Source of the DNA: a virus
Length of the DNA: 23,470 bases
Reading direction: 5' to 3' (one strand)
IMG/VR virus record: IMGVR_UViG_3300046519_000281
Location: 1 to 23,470 of that record
A program made the translations under genes and the position numbers. The notes beneath the pieces are model-generated. The model was not told the DNA's origin. It did no database searches and was given only the letters and a program-made list of their open reading frames with translations. Positions 1 through 7,247 of the stretch are shown piece by piece; positions within the stretch are counted from its first letter, which is position 1, and every line of letters begins with the position of its first letter.

Positions 1-1294
1 CCTGCAGCGCCACGACGTTCGTTTTGAGGCTGTCCGAGAGCTTTTTATTGTTCATCTGCATCATGCCCTTGGCGGCGGCCTGCGAATCCTTGCCGTAGAG
101 GTCATAGACCACGGCGCGAATTTTCGCCTCCACGTCGCCCACGTCATGCACGACTGAGACTTGCGCGTTGATCGTCACGGGCAGTTCGGTCGTCACGGCG
201 TTGACGAAATTGACCGAATACGAGTCGTCAGCGAGCTTGATGATGCGGCGGATTTCCGTCTGCAGCCATGTCGTGTCGACGCCGTCCATCAATACCGCGA
301 TGAACAGCTTGTTGATGTTCGCCACGCTCGCGCCGCGCACGGCCTCCTCGACCTGCTCATTCCAGACCGACAGGAAGCGCAGCGGAAAGAGGGTGCGGCG
401 GATCAGAAAATCGAAGTTGCCGAGATACACCGCGCTCGAATCGTAGGTGCTCGGATACTTCGCATACTCGCGCAGCGTGTCGATATCGAGCGGGTCCGCG
501 CCCGCGAACAGCACAGACGAGAGCGTTAGTGTTGCCTGCCGGTCCTCGCTCGATGCCGAGGTTTCAAAGGTGAAGGTCGCGCCCGACGAGAGCACGTTCG
601 CGCCGAATGTCTCCTCGATGGTGAAATTGATAACGGTGCCGTTCGAGGGCTGAACCCCGACGGTATTAGCCCATCCGAATTTCACCCACAGCCGGCGCTG
701 CTCGTCGGTTTCGAGCGAATAGCCCGCTTCGCCCGCGGCGAGGTTTTGAAACTCCGGCGTGTACGGGTAGGTCGTCGTGCCGATGGTCACGTAAATGCCG
801 CTGATGATCTGCTCAGTGTCATCGTTGGGCGGAATCTGCACGCCGTAGAAGGCGGTCGAATTCGCGACCGTATGCGTGAGCGTGCGCGTGGTGACCTGCT
901 TGGCGTTGACGATTGACGTAGCGCCCGCGGCGATGGCCGCCTGCGTTTCGGTCACATAAACGCGCCCGTTCTGGTCGATCAGGCGGCGGCCCACGGCGAT
1001 ATTAAGCGTGGTCGTCGCGCCGTTGGTGATCGACAAGGCCACGCGCGGCGGGCGTGCGAACGGCAGGATGCCTTTCATGCTGGCGTCGGCGAGCACGGTC
1101 GTGTCGCGCGCCTTGATGAACGGCTCCATGCTTTCCGTGTCGATTTGCTGCGACACCATCGCGAACATGGTCGCCATTGCATCGAGCGAGGCGAGCAGGC
1201 GCGGGTCGCCCGCCTGATAGGCGAGCGCAGCGGCCGGGTAGTTCGATACCTCCGCGGCAATGGCGGTGACGAAGTCATCGCGCGTGTACGACAT
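1..1294 (-). CDS. Baseplate J-like tail protein (partial, C-terminus off left edge)
   Basis: The reverse strand is open from an ATG at 1294 to the left edge, giving at least 431 residues with no stop; the C-terminus lies outside the window. The N-terminus (MSYTRDDFVTAIAAEV) is followed by a helical region, then a beta-rich middle with RLIDQNGRVYVTET near residues 105-118. The last visible part reads VSVVHDVGDVEAKIRAVVYD and then a segment about forming or ordering a subunit, which resembles the C-terminal region of baseplate J/gp47-type proteins. Such proteins form the baseplate wedge of contractile tails. Its start touches the stop of the gp25-like gene upstream (TAA at 1297-1295, ATG at 1294), the usual W-then-J order of myophages. 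The family call rests on motif style and gene order, so another baseplate or tail protein is possible. Confidence 0.6.
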   Translation of the reverse strand, partial: MSYTRDDFVTAIAAEVSNYPAAALAYQAGDPRLLASLDAMATMFAMVSQQIDTESMEPFIKARDTTVLADASMKGILPFARPPRVALSITNGATTTLNIAVGRRLIDQNGRVYVTETQAAIAAGATSIVNAKQVTTRTLTHTVANSTAFYGVQIPPNDDTEQIISGIYVTIGTTTYPYTPEFQNLAAGEAGYSLETDEQRRLWVKFGWANTVGVQPSNGTVINFTIEETFGANVLSSGATFTFETSASSEDRQATLTLSSVLFAGADPLDIDTLREYAKYPSTYDSSAVYLGNFDFLIRRTLFPLRFLSVWNEQVEEAVRGASVANINKLFIAVLMDGVDTTWLQTEIRRIIKLADDSYSVNFVNAVTTELPVTINAQVSVVHDVGDVEAKIRAVVYDLYGKDSQAAAKGMMQMNNKKLSDSLKTNVVALQ

Positions 1295-1588
1295 TTACTT
1301 GCCTCCGATATCGACTGTCGCGCCGGACAGGTCGATGAAATACCGGCGCTTGTCCGGCCCCATGTCTTGCGAATAAAGATTGACCGAGCCGCGCGGCATG
1401 GCCGCGAGCAGCGGCACGTCGGTTTTGAGCTTGGTGAGCACGGCGTCCGCGCCGCCCGTGCGCAAGGGCGACTGCAGCAGGTCTTTGATGTTCGAGCCGT
1501 AGTCCGAACCCAAATAGCCGTTCACTGGCGTCGCCAGCCAGTGCGACACCATCGCTTGTGCGTCAGCGGTCGTGATCTTCGTATCCAT
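1295..1588 (-). CDS. gp25/W-like baseplate wedge protein
   Basis: A 97-residue protein starting at ATG 1588. It contains YLGSDYGSNIKDLLQSPLR (about residues 25-43), a helix-forming stretch, and a C-terminal beta segment ending in LSGATVDIGGK. The pattern of a Gly-Ser containing N-terminal motif followed by a leucine-rich helix and strands, at about 100 residues, fits the GPW/gp25 family of baseplate wedge proteins. The gene sits immediately upstream of the J-like gene with no gap, which is the classical arrangement of contractile-tail phages and supports the call. It is the first gene of a leftward unit whose control region (1648-1698) contains the phage operator motif. The ribosome binding site is weak. 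Similarity is judged by eye, so the assignment is probable rather than certain. Confidence 0.6.
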   Translation of the reverse strand: MDTKITTADAQAMVSHWLATPVNGYLGSDYGSNIKDLLQSPLRTGGADAVLTKLKTDVPLLAAMPRGSVNLYSQDMGPDKRRYFIDLSGATVDIGGK

Positions 1589-1645
1589 GCGCCTGATGGT
1601 ATGTGGCGGCGCGCGAGATATAGGCGCTTCGTTTTCCTGCCCGCC

Positions 1646-1698
1646 TAAATATAGATTCTTCTATTGCGCTTAACGGCACGAGATATTAATATTTCGAT
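1646..1698. promoter_or_regulatory. Divergent promoter/operator region with ATAGA-N4-TCTAT palindrome
   Basis: An inverted repeat ATAGA-TTCT-TCTAT occupies 1651-1664. On the minus strand it reads AATAGAAGAATCTATAT, differing at one base from AATAGAAGTATCTATAT at the right end of the window (23270-23283 region). A weaker copy (ATTAA-TATT-TCGAT) lies at 1685-1698. A rightward promoter could use TTGCGC (1664-1669) and TAATAT (1687-1692) with 17-base spacing; a leftward -10 could be TATATT at 1653-1648. The palindrome would then overlap both promoters, so one repressor could control the leftward tail genes and the rightward early genes together. The promoter boxes are inferred by eye. Confidence 0.55.
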
Positions 1699-1726
1699 AT
1701 TCCAGAGTGAAACAAGGCATCGAACG

Positions 1727-1939
1727 ATGGCGGGTCAGCGGAAGTTCATATGTCGGAAGTGCGGCGCGATGCATGAGCGGCGCAATCAGGCCGTCGAATG
1801 CTGCATGGCGGGCGACGCGTTTTCGGCAGAGGAGCTAGAGGCCATCGGTCAGCGGCGGCTTTTCGATGACGGGCAGGCCGCGCCCACACTCGCGCCGCTG
1901 GAGTGCGAGCCGGGCGGCCCGCAACTTCGGCTTTTCTAA
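1727..1939 (+). CDS. Small zinc-binding phage protein with C-terminal beta-clamp-like motif
   Basis: A 70-residue protein. The ATG at 1727 is preferred over an upstream TTG at 1664, because it has an AAGG-type ribosome site about nine bases upstream and because the TTG lies inside the operator. Residues 9-26 contain CRKCGAMHERRNQAVECC, a CxxC...CC arrangement likely to bind zinc. The extreme C-terminus is QLRLF, which fits the QL(S/D)LF consensus by which bacterial proteins dock on the DNA polymerase sliding clamp. It is the first gene of the rightward unit beginning at the 1646-1698 control region. I do not recognise a named family; a clamp-binding role is inference from the terminal pentapeptide only. 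Confidence 0.65.
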   Translation: MAGQRKFICRKCGAMHERRNQAVECCMAGDAFSAEELEAIGQRRLFDDGQAAPTLAPLECEPGGPQLRLF

Positions 1940-1956
1940 GGGGAGGGCAATAACAC

Positions 1957-2169
1957 ATGGCGAAAAAGCCCACAGGCGGGCCGATACACCCGCGGATGAT
2001 TCGCACAGAGGACGGCGAGCGCTTTGTTCCGGGCGCGACGCTGCGCGACATGTTTGCAGCCGCGGCGCTCGTCGGAATCATCGCGAGCGGCAGCTACACG
2101 GCAGCCGCATCGGCGCGCGAGGCATGGATTCGTGCCGATGAAATGATTGCGGCGAGGGACGAACAATGA
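1957..2169 (+). CDS. Conserved small phage protein (LRDMFAA...ADEMIAARDEQ type)
   Basis: A 70-residue protein starting at ATG 1957 behind a strong site (AAGGGGAGGG, 1938-1947). The centre reads TLRDMFAAAALVGIIASGS and the end reads WIRADEMIAARDEQ. I recognise this layout from many small proteins of proteobacterial phages and prophages (typically TLRDYFA followed by a short helix and a YxxADAMLAAR-like tail); their function is unknown to me. The hydrophobic patch is too short and too alanine-rich to call a membrane segment with confidence. The stop overlaps the next start (ATGA at 2166-2169), so it is co-translated with its neighbour. Confidence 0.75.
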   Translation: MAKKPTGGPIHPRMIRTEDGERFVPGATLRDMFAAAALVGIIASGSYTAAASAREAWIRADEMIAARDEQ

Positions 2170-2867
2170 TCGACGACCTCGACACCGACACGCTCGCGCT
2201 GATGCCGTTCGAGCACGATGCGATGCGACCGCCGCGCGAGGGGCACATCGGCGAGAACGTATTCATCGCCGCATGGAAGGCCCTGCATGAAGCGCCCGCG
2301 CCCTCCGCATGGGATGACGACACGGAGAACTGGTTTCTGCGCACGGTCCTGAGCAGCGCACCCGGCGCACTCACACAGCGGCGCGCGACGGTCTGCGCCT
2401 CGATGGCGCAATGGCTCGGCACGAACGCGGGCCGCAGCTTTCTGTGGGAGGCACAGAAGGATGCCAAGCACAGCCTGACCGACACGCGCGCCTATCTCGG
2501 CGCGTGGGCGAACATCAACAAGCGCGTTCGATGGCTGAACTACGGCGTGCGCGCGCTTGAATTCACGCTGGCGAGCGCCGACGACTTCAGCGCCTTGCGC
2601 TGTTTCCTCGATCCCGGCCTGAGACGCCTGCCGGAACTATCCACCGACGACTACGAGACGGCCGAGCATTTTGTCGCGTGGCTCGCCGAGCCGGAGGGCA
2701 AAGCGTTCCTTACCCAGTGCGAGGACGAAGTCACCCGCCAGTATCGCGAGAAGCGCGCCGACGAGATTCGCCGCCACTGCGCCGACGTAGGCGACGACAC
2801 CCTGATGCGCGTAATGCGGATCGAACCGAAGCAACCACCCTCTACCAATAAGGAACAAGCAGCATGA
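2166..2867 (+). CDS. Hypothetical phage protein
   Basis: A 233-residue acidic protein, ATG at 2166 overlapping the previous stop by the ATGA pattern, with GAGGG a suitable distance upstream. The N-terminus is rich in Asp and Leu. The middle is tryptophan-rich (AAWKALHEAP, NWFLRT, YLGAWANINKRVRWLNYG). The C-terminal half contains a helical stretch (EDEVTRQYREKRADEIRRHCADV). I recognise no domain. It lies directly upstream of the dUTPase with a four-base overlap, so it probably belongs to the same early operon. No signal peptide or membrane segment is visible. The coding call is supported by the tight overlaps on both sides and by consistent codon use. Confidence 0.7.
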   Translation: MIDDLDTDTLALMPFEHDAMRPPREGHIGENVFIAAWKALHEAPAPSAWDDDTENWFLRTVLSSAPGALTQRRATVCASMAQWLGTNAGRSFLWEAQKDAKHSLTDTRAYLGAWANINKRVRWLNYGVRALEFTLASADDFSALRCFLDPGLRRLPELSTDDYETAEHFVAWLAEPEGKAFLTQCEDEVTRQYREKRADEIRRHCADVGDDTLMRVMRIEPKQPPSTNKEQAA

Positions 2868-3397
2868 CCACCCTCAAAATCAAACGCACGCACCCCGACG
2901 CCATCATTCCGCGCTACGCGACCGACGGCGCAATCTGTTTCGACCTGCACGCCATCGACACGCAGAATGTGCAGCCGCACCCGGCCGACCCTGAAGCGGC
3001 GATTTTCCGCACCGGCCTCGCGTTCGAAATTCCGCCCGGCTACGGCCTGAAGGTGCATAGCCGCAGCGGCCACGGCTTCAAGTACGCGGTGCGCCTGTCG
3101 AATTCGACGGGCCTCATTGATAGTGATTACCGCGGCGAGGTCATGGTTGCGCTGCGCGCGGACGGCAAGACGGCACTCGTCGTCGACAACGGCGACCGCA
3201 TCGCACAGGCCGAACTCGTGCAGGTTCACCGCGCGACGTTTGAGGTTGTCGAGGAGTTGAGCGAGACGGCGCGAGGCGAGGGCGGTTTCGGCTCGACTGG
3301 CGCGGGCGTGATGCCTTCGCCCGATACGGTCGACACGCAGCCCATCAAGCCGGCACGCAAGCGCCGCGCGCCCGCCAAAAAGACCGCATCCAAGTAA
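2864..3397 (+). CDS. dut: dUTPase (dUTP diphosphatase), phage type
   Basis: A 177-residue trimeric-type dUTPase, which hydrolyses dUTP to dUMP and pyrophosphate and keeps uracil out of phage DNA. All five family motifs can be read: motif I ATDGAICFDLHA (residues 19-30), motif II HSRSGHG (65-71), motif III around STGLIDSDYRG with catalytic D86 (81-91), motif IV GDRIAQ (110-115), and motif V RGEGGFGSTG (137-146). Motif II has the SRSGHGFK variant typical of phage enzymes. Residues 147-177 form an extra Lys/Arg/Pro/Ala-rich tail (PARKRRAPAKK) beyond the catalytic core, perhaps binding DNA; this is inference. ATG 2864 overlaps the preceding stop and follows an AAGGAA site. Confidence 0.95.
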   Translation: MTTLKIKRTHPDAIIPRYATDGAICFDLHAIDTQNVQPHPADPEAAIFRTGLAFEIPPGYGLKVHSRSGHGFKYAVRLSNSTGLIDSDYRGEVMVALRADGKTALVVDNGDRIAQAELVQVHRATFEVVEELSETARGEGGFGSTGAGVMPSPDTVDTQPIKPARKRRAPAKKTASK

Positions 3398-3404
3398 CGA
3401 CGCC

Positions 3405-3734
3405 ATGACCTCGAACCTCGATGCGCGACGCGCCGCCGTGCAGCAAGCCGAAGGTGTGATGATCGACGGCCCGCGCACGCCCGCGCCGGATGGCCGCATC
3501 CACGCCGCGGACCTGTTGCAGATGATGACCGACACGCTGCTCGCGACGAAAAACCCGCGACTGAACTCGCTCGTGCGCGCCGTGCGCGAGGCTCCAAGTC
3601 TCGACCTGATGATTGCGCTCACGCCGCTTGCCGCCGCCATCAACGTGCGCCAGTTGGGCGCGCACAAGGCCCGGCGCGAGCTTGCCGACCTCGACCGCGC
3701 GATTGCGGGAACTGACGCAGAAAACGACGCCTGA
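3405..3734 (+). CDS. Hypothetical phage protein
   Basis: A 109-residue protein beginning at ATG 3405, seven bases after the dUTPase stop and in the same direction. It is largely helical in appearance (ADLLQMMTDTLL, LNSLVRAVREAP, RELADLDRAIAG) with no cysteine cluster, signal peptide or membrane segment. No family is recognised. Its close spacing to the dUTPase places it in the same transcription unit. The 72-base gap after it (3735-3806) contains no obvious terminator, so transcription probably continues into the next gene. Confidence 0.65.
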   Translation: MTSNLDARRAAVQQAEGVMIDGPRTPAPDGRIHAADLLQMMTDTLLATKNPRLNSLVRAVREAPSLDLMIALTPLAAAINVRQLGAHKARRELADLDRAIAGTDAENDA

Positions 3735-3806
3735 TCGCGCTACTGAGCGATAAGGAAATCCATAAAATCGTGCGCTCGCACGCGCAACATTTACAAGCAG
3801 AAATCT

Positions 3807-4946
3807 ATGACAGACGATCAACGTCAGACCTTGGGCGAGGCACTTTCTAAGTGGTTCGGCGATATCGACTTTGAGGAAGATGAGAACGAGGAAGGGCAGC
3901 GGATGAACCGCTCGCGCGGCCTTATCAACATTTTCGACTACTGCGACTCGCGGAACATCGACGACCTGATTGACCGCATCATCCTGCCGAACGTCGGCGC
4001 GACGCGCGATAGCGCCGCCGAGCGCCCGCTTGCCGAGCGCCTCATTGCCGCTATCGAGGGCGAATGCGCCGGCCTCGCTATCACGAGCGAGCAGGCATCG
4101 AACATTCTTGCGTATCTCCAATACGGCGCGGCGATGGATGCGCCCGCGCAGGGCGGCGAATTCGTTTTCCCGCCGATGCCGCGTTCGGTCGTGACGCACG
4201 ACAAATTAGGCCCGATGTTTGACCGGCTGGCGATGCAGTTCTACGCGGACAAGTGTATGCAACTCGCCGCACGCCCGGTTCAAACCGGCGACCGCCTGAC
4301 GGAAGATCAACTTCGAGAAATGTACGCGCGAGCAAAGGCAATGACTGAGGGCGCGTGGATCGACATGATGGGGCGCGCCCTTCTCGCCGCCTCGACCGCG
4401 AGCGACAAGCAAGAGGCTGTGTTGGATAAGCCTGCGCAAGTGTCAGCGACGCGATTCGGCAAGGGCGTGAAGTGGGCGACGGTCATTGGCGCGGCACAGC
4501 GCTATTACGAGTTCATGCAGACGCCCGAGAAAGAGGCGCTGCGCATCGAGAACGCGCGGGCGTTTATCGAAGGACTCGCCGCCCCTCTCGCCACTCCGAG
4601 CGACAAGCAAGAGGCGGTGAGCACCGACACAGTGAGCCGCGCCGCGCGCATTCTCCGCTTGGTTGACGAATACGAGCACTGGCGGACAAAAGAAACGCGA
4701 GACGCCCTTCGCCACGCGCTGTATGACGAGCTTCGCGCTTGCCCGCCTGCCCAGTCCGCAGAGCAAGACAGGATTGATGCGGAGCGGTGGCGTGCCTTCA
4801 AGCGCTTCGCGCATCACAGCTATAACCAGAAGGTGACAAGCCACGCACACAGCGCGTCATTGATGAAAGAGCATTTCATCACCGTCCACGCTGCGTCATG
4901 GGATGAACTTGAATCGCATATTGACGCTGCCGGAGCGAGCAAATGA
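3807..4946 (+). CDS. Mosaic phage protein with possible effector-associated (death-like) N-terminal domain
   Basis: A 379-residue protein from ATG 3807 with only a weak ribosome site. Residues 1-65 show a pattern of leucine and phenylalanine helices (QTLGEALSKWFGDIDF, then LINIFDYCDSRNIDDLIDRI and PNVGA) resembling effector-associated/death-like adaptor domains described in bacterial conflict systems; this resemblance is tentative. The rest looks modular. SDKQEAV occurs twice (about residues 200 and 264), marking an internal duplication. The C-terminal part has ERWRAFKRFAHHS, reminiscent of the DAxRWRAL motif found in many phage accessory proteins. The stop overlaps the next start by ATGA. 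It is probably an accessory gene assembled from exchangeable phage modules rather than a structural one. Confidence 0.6.
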   Translation: MTDDQRQTLGEALSKWFGDIDFEEDENEEGQRMNRSRGLINIFDYCDSRNIDDLIDRIILPNVGATRDSAAERPLAERLIAAIEGECAGLAITSEQASNILAYLQYGAAMDAPAQGGEFVFPPMPRSVVTHDKLGPMFDRLAMQFYADKCMQLAARPVQTGDRLTEDQLREMYARAKAMTEGAWIDMMGRALLAASTASDKQEAVLDKPAQVSATRFGKGVKWATVIGAAQRYYEFMQTPEKEALRIENARAFIEGLAAPLATPSDKQEAVSTDTVSRAARILRLVDEYEHWRTKETRDALRHALYDELRACPPAQSAEQDRIDAERWRAFKRFAHHSYNQKVTSHAHSASLMKEHFITVHAASWDELESHIDAAGASK

Positions 4947-5581
4947 CCGACAAGATTCGATACTTCCTAGAAGCGTGGGAAATGAACGGGATCGGCAACA
5001 CGGTTGCCACGGTTCAGGATTCGCCCGGCACTGTCGTGACGATCACGGTCGATGACCTGAAAGCCGCCCTCGAATCCCGCGTATTGGCGGAGAGGAAGGA
5101 GTGGAACCCGCTGACCGATGAAGATCGCAAAGCCGCGTTCGAATCTCTGCCCGACATGCTCGAAGGCTTCCTCAAGAAATGGGGTTGGCTGAACTTCGCG
5201 AAGGAAATTGAGCGGCGCTGCAAGGAGAAGAACCCTCCTATCGCCCACCCCACGCCGGATGATGCAAGCCAAAACGCGAATTCGAGTTCTGTAGCGGAAT
5301 CAAACACTTGCGCTGCACAGGATGATGCGAGCACCGAACACAAGTTCGCGATCATCAAAGACCGCCATTACGACGGCGAAGGCTTGACGCTATGGGTGTG
5401 GGACGGGCGCTACGGGCGCTACTACTGCGGCACCGATGGAGACTGCTTGCTTGCGCACCCGGACGGCTCTCTCGACGGGTTCAATTGCGAGTGGCTGACG
5501 CACGATCAACTGGAGCAGCGACTGAACGCCGCCATCGACCGAGCAATGCAAGACAAGGAGAGCAGGGAGAATCAGGCGTGA
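4943..5581 (+). CDS. Hypothetical phage accessory protein
   Basis: A 212-residue protein starting at ATG 4943 with GGAG about eight bases upstream and an ATGA overlap with the previous gene. The N-terminal part (residues 1-100) contains VTITVDDLKAALESRVLAERKEW and LPDMLEGFLKKWGWLNFAKEI. A Ser/Asn/Ala-rich linker follows (about 105-130), then a second module with LTLWVWDGRYGRYYCGTDGDC and a helical C-terminus. Phage accessory proteins often show this two-module layout; no specific family or activity is recognised. It ends in a GTGA overlap with a very small exported protein. Confidence 0.65.
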   Translation: MTDKIRYFLEAWEMNGIGNTVATVQDSPGTVVTITVDDLKAALESRVLAERKEWNPLTDEDRKAAFESLPDMLEGFLKKWGWLNFAKEIERRCKEKNPPIAHPTPDDASQNANSSSVAESNTCAAQDDASTEHKFAIIKDRHYDGEGLTLWVWDGRYGRYYCGTDGDCLLAHPDGSLDGFNCEWLTHDQLEQRLNAAIDRAMQDKESRENQA

Positions 5582-5730
5582 GGCTCGTTGCCTTCGTTTT
5601 GCTGATGGCCGCCGCCGTCGAGTTTGTCGGCGCGGCCGAATTTGACCGCGTGATTACCGCCGAGGAGAGGTGCAATATCGACGACGCGACGGTATGCGCC
5701 GAGTCCCTTGGATGGCTTGATAGAGACTGA
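5578..5730 (+). CDS. Small exported protein, two cysteines
   Basis: A 50-residue reading frame starting at GTG 5578, which overlaps the previous stop as GTGA, with GGGAG a suitable distance upstream. The N-terminus MRLVAFVLLMAAAVEFVGAAEF is a typical short signal peptide with a possible cleavage after GAA (about residue 20). The mature part would be about 30 residues with two cysteines (RCNIDDATVCAESL) that could form a disulphide in the periplasm. The family is unknown. The size, the signal peptide and the translational coupling argue that it is a true gene although very short. It could be involved in envelope effects on the host, but nothing in the sequence shows this. Confidence 0.6.
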   Translation: MRLVAFVLLMAAAVEFVGAAEFDRVITAEERCNIDDATVCAESLGWLDRD

Positions 5731-5732
5731 GC

Positions 5733-6050
5733 ATGAGCACAAAAACCACCCCGGAAGTGAGCGAAACAGTCGCACCGAAAAGACCGACGTTGACCGTTGA
5801 GGCAGGCGAAGTAGCGTGCCAAGGCAAAGACGGCAGAACCATGTTTTCGTTCGAGAACGGCATCGCCGAAATTTACGACGGCGAACGCATGGTGGACGAT
5901 TTGGGCAGGCTCGAACCGACGTTGCATTTTTGGGTTGCCGACTCGGCAGACGACGACAGCGAGCAGGCCATGAGCTTTCACATTGACGGCAGGCGCAATC
6001 TCATGATGCTGCGCGCCTATATCGACATGGTTCTGAGCGAGTACCGCTGA
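5733..6050 (+). CDS. Hypothetical phage protein
   Basis: A 105-residue acidic protein, ATG 5733, three bases after the stop of the exported peptide. The middle contains strand-like repeats (GKDGRTMFSFENGIAEIYDGERMVDD) and LHFWVADSADDDSEQAMSFHI, and the C-terminus is a helix (LMMLRAYIDMVLSEYR). No membrane segment or metal site is seen and no family is recognised. The last base of its TGA is the first base of the next ATG, indicating coupled translation. It belongs to the rightward operon that starts at 1727. Confidence 0.65.
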   Translation: MSTKTTPEVSETVAPKRPTLTVEAGEVACQGKDGRTMFSFENGIAEIYDGERMVDDLGRLEPTLHFWVADSADDDSEQAMSFHIDGRRNLMMLRAYIDMVLSEYR

Positions 6051-6736
6051 TGGAAACGATTGAAACCAACATGCCAGAGACGGCCGCGCCGTCGTTGCCC
6101 AAGTTGCCGGGCATCCCGCTTGATGCGGTCGGCGACTATGCCAAGGGCCTCGCCGAGCGCGCGGCGGCGCGCGCAGGCTACGCCGTGACGGGCCTCGTGC
6201 TCACGCAAAAAACGCGCGGCGCGAAGTGCATCGTCGATGGCGACGCGGCCGCATGGCTTGCCGCCGACGCGGCGAAAAGCCTGCTGCGGTGGAAAGAGCC
6301 GAAGCAAGAGGCCGCGCCCGAGGGTTTCGAGGAGGAGGCCACGCCCGACACAGCGCCGCCGCCCGTTGTCATCGCAGCCCCGGCCGCTCGCCCAGTCCTG
6401 ACCGCGCCGCCGTCGGCGCGCCTGCTTGAATCGACTGAGGAGGCGCTTGGCGTGCTTGCGCGCGAGCTTGGATGCGTCTGGAATGAGACTGTGCCGCATA
6501 ACGCCGGCTGGTTTGTGCCGGGCAAGGCAACGGCGCACGCAAGCGCGATGGACGCCATCAAGGGGCTGTTTGCGAGCCTGAGCAACGGCGGCACCATCTA
6601 CGTGCCGAAGGCCGCCGTCGAGCCGCCTCGCGCGCCTGCCGACCTGTTCGGCGAGACGCCGCCCGCGAAGCCCGCGCCGAAAATGAAAACGGCCCCGCAA
6701 GTTGCAGAGCCGCCCGCCCAAATTGGGCTGTTCTGA
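6050..6736 (+). CDS. Hypothetical phage protein with C-terminal clamp-like motif QIGLF
   Basis: A 228-residue protein from ATG 6050. Residues 15-80 form an alanine-rich helical domain (DYAKGLAERAAARAGYAVTG, CIVDGDAAAWLAADAAKSLLRW). A Pro/Ala/Glu-rich linker follows (about 85-125), then a second folded part (EEALGVLARELGCVWNETV to SNGGTIYVP, about 130-190). A Pro/Lys/Ala tail ends in QIGLF. This final pentapeptide fits the beta-sliding-clamp-binding pattern QxxLF, and the gene at 1727 also ends this way. The long flexible tail would present the motif well. A link to replication or repair is inference. It is the last gene before the hairpin-rich non-coding stretch at 6737-7190. Confidence 0.65.
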   Translation: METIETNMPETAAPSLPKLPGIPLDAVGDYAKGLAERAAARAGYAVTGLVLTQKTRGAKCIVDGDAAAWLAADAAKSLLRWKEPKQEAAPEGFEEEATPDTAPPPVVIAAPAARPVLTAPPSARLLESTEEALGVLARELGCVWNETVPHNAGWFVPGKATAHASAMDAIKGLFASLSNGGTIYVPKAAVEPPRAPADLFGETPPAKPAPKMKTAPQVAEPPAQIGLF

Positions 6737-7190
6737 GTCGATGACTCACTAGCAGGGAGTCGATACAGGCGGCGCGCCCTGAAGGGGGAACCAAGGAGCG
6801 CGCAGAGGAACGCCTTGGCCGAGCTTACCGCCGCGAGACTGTGCCGGGAGTGAGCCATCGCCTAAGTGGATTCAGCGGTCCGAGTCTGCTTAGGCGATGC
6901 CTCAATCTCGTTAGGATTCCTAGCTGATTTAACATAATCAAACTTATCAACTTCAGCCGAAACCCTTGTGAGATAAGGGATAGCGCGAAATGCCGCGCCG
7001 AGCTTATAGCTCGGAGGGTGCGACCAACACCATCGAAGTGCCCGTAAGAATCAACGAAGAACCGTGCCCCTCGACTTTCGCGCCGCGGTATGGAAGCCAC
7101 GCATGAGACGGCTCCACTGTAGCGGGCGGCGCGCCCGGCCTGCTGTTGTTGTTTTCCAAACGCGCGCGATTTTTTCGTTCTGCCCCCTTG
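6737..7190 (+). ncRNA. Hairpin-rich non-coding stretch, candidate structured RNA
   Basis: About 450 bases with no credible gene on either strand; open frames here read as low-quality, Arg/Ser-rich translations. Perfect or near-perfect stems occur in series: GACTC/GAGTC (6743-6761), CCAAGG/CCTTGG (6791-6818), an 11-base-pair stem CATCGCCTAAG/CTTAGGCGATG (6856-6866 with 6889-6899), CCCTT/AAGGG (6963-6979), CCGAGCT-TAT-AGCTCGG (6998-7014), and GGGCG-GCG-CGCCC (7124-7136) followed by a T-rich stretch. GAGTCGAT occurs twice (6735-6742, 6757-6764), so the first hairpin has an alternative partner. No separate promoter is obvious, so it may be transcribed from the upstream operon. It could instead be a long untranslated or processing region; the RNA gene call is moderate. 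Confidence 0.45.
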
Positions 7191-7216
7191 TATTAATTTG
7201 TGTGAGCGCATACAGT
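7188..7216 (+). promoter_or_regulatory. Putative promoter of the 7248-12512 operon
   Basis: TTGTAT (7188-7193) and TACAGT (7211-7216) are separated by 17 bases in an unusually AT-rich stretch after the hairpin-rich region. Initiation near 7223 would leave a leader of about 25 bases before the ATG at 7248, which has a strong AGGAG. Both boxes deviate from consensus (three and four of six matches), and the ATAGA/TCTAT operator motif is absent here, so this operon may be controlled differently from the others. The call is by eye only. Confidence 0.4.
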
Positions 7217-7247
7217 AATAACTCAACGGCAACGAGCTAGGAGAAAC

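Noticed and set aside
1664-1726. A TTG start extending the zinc protein upstream
   Set aside because: The TTG lies within the operator/promoter region. ATG 1727 has a better ribosome site and the zinc motif follows it directly.
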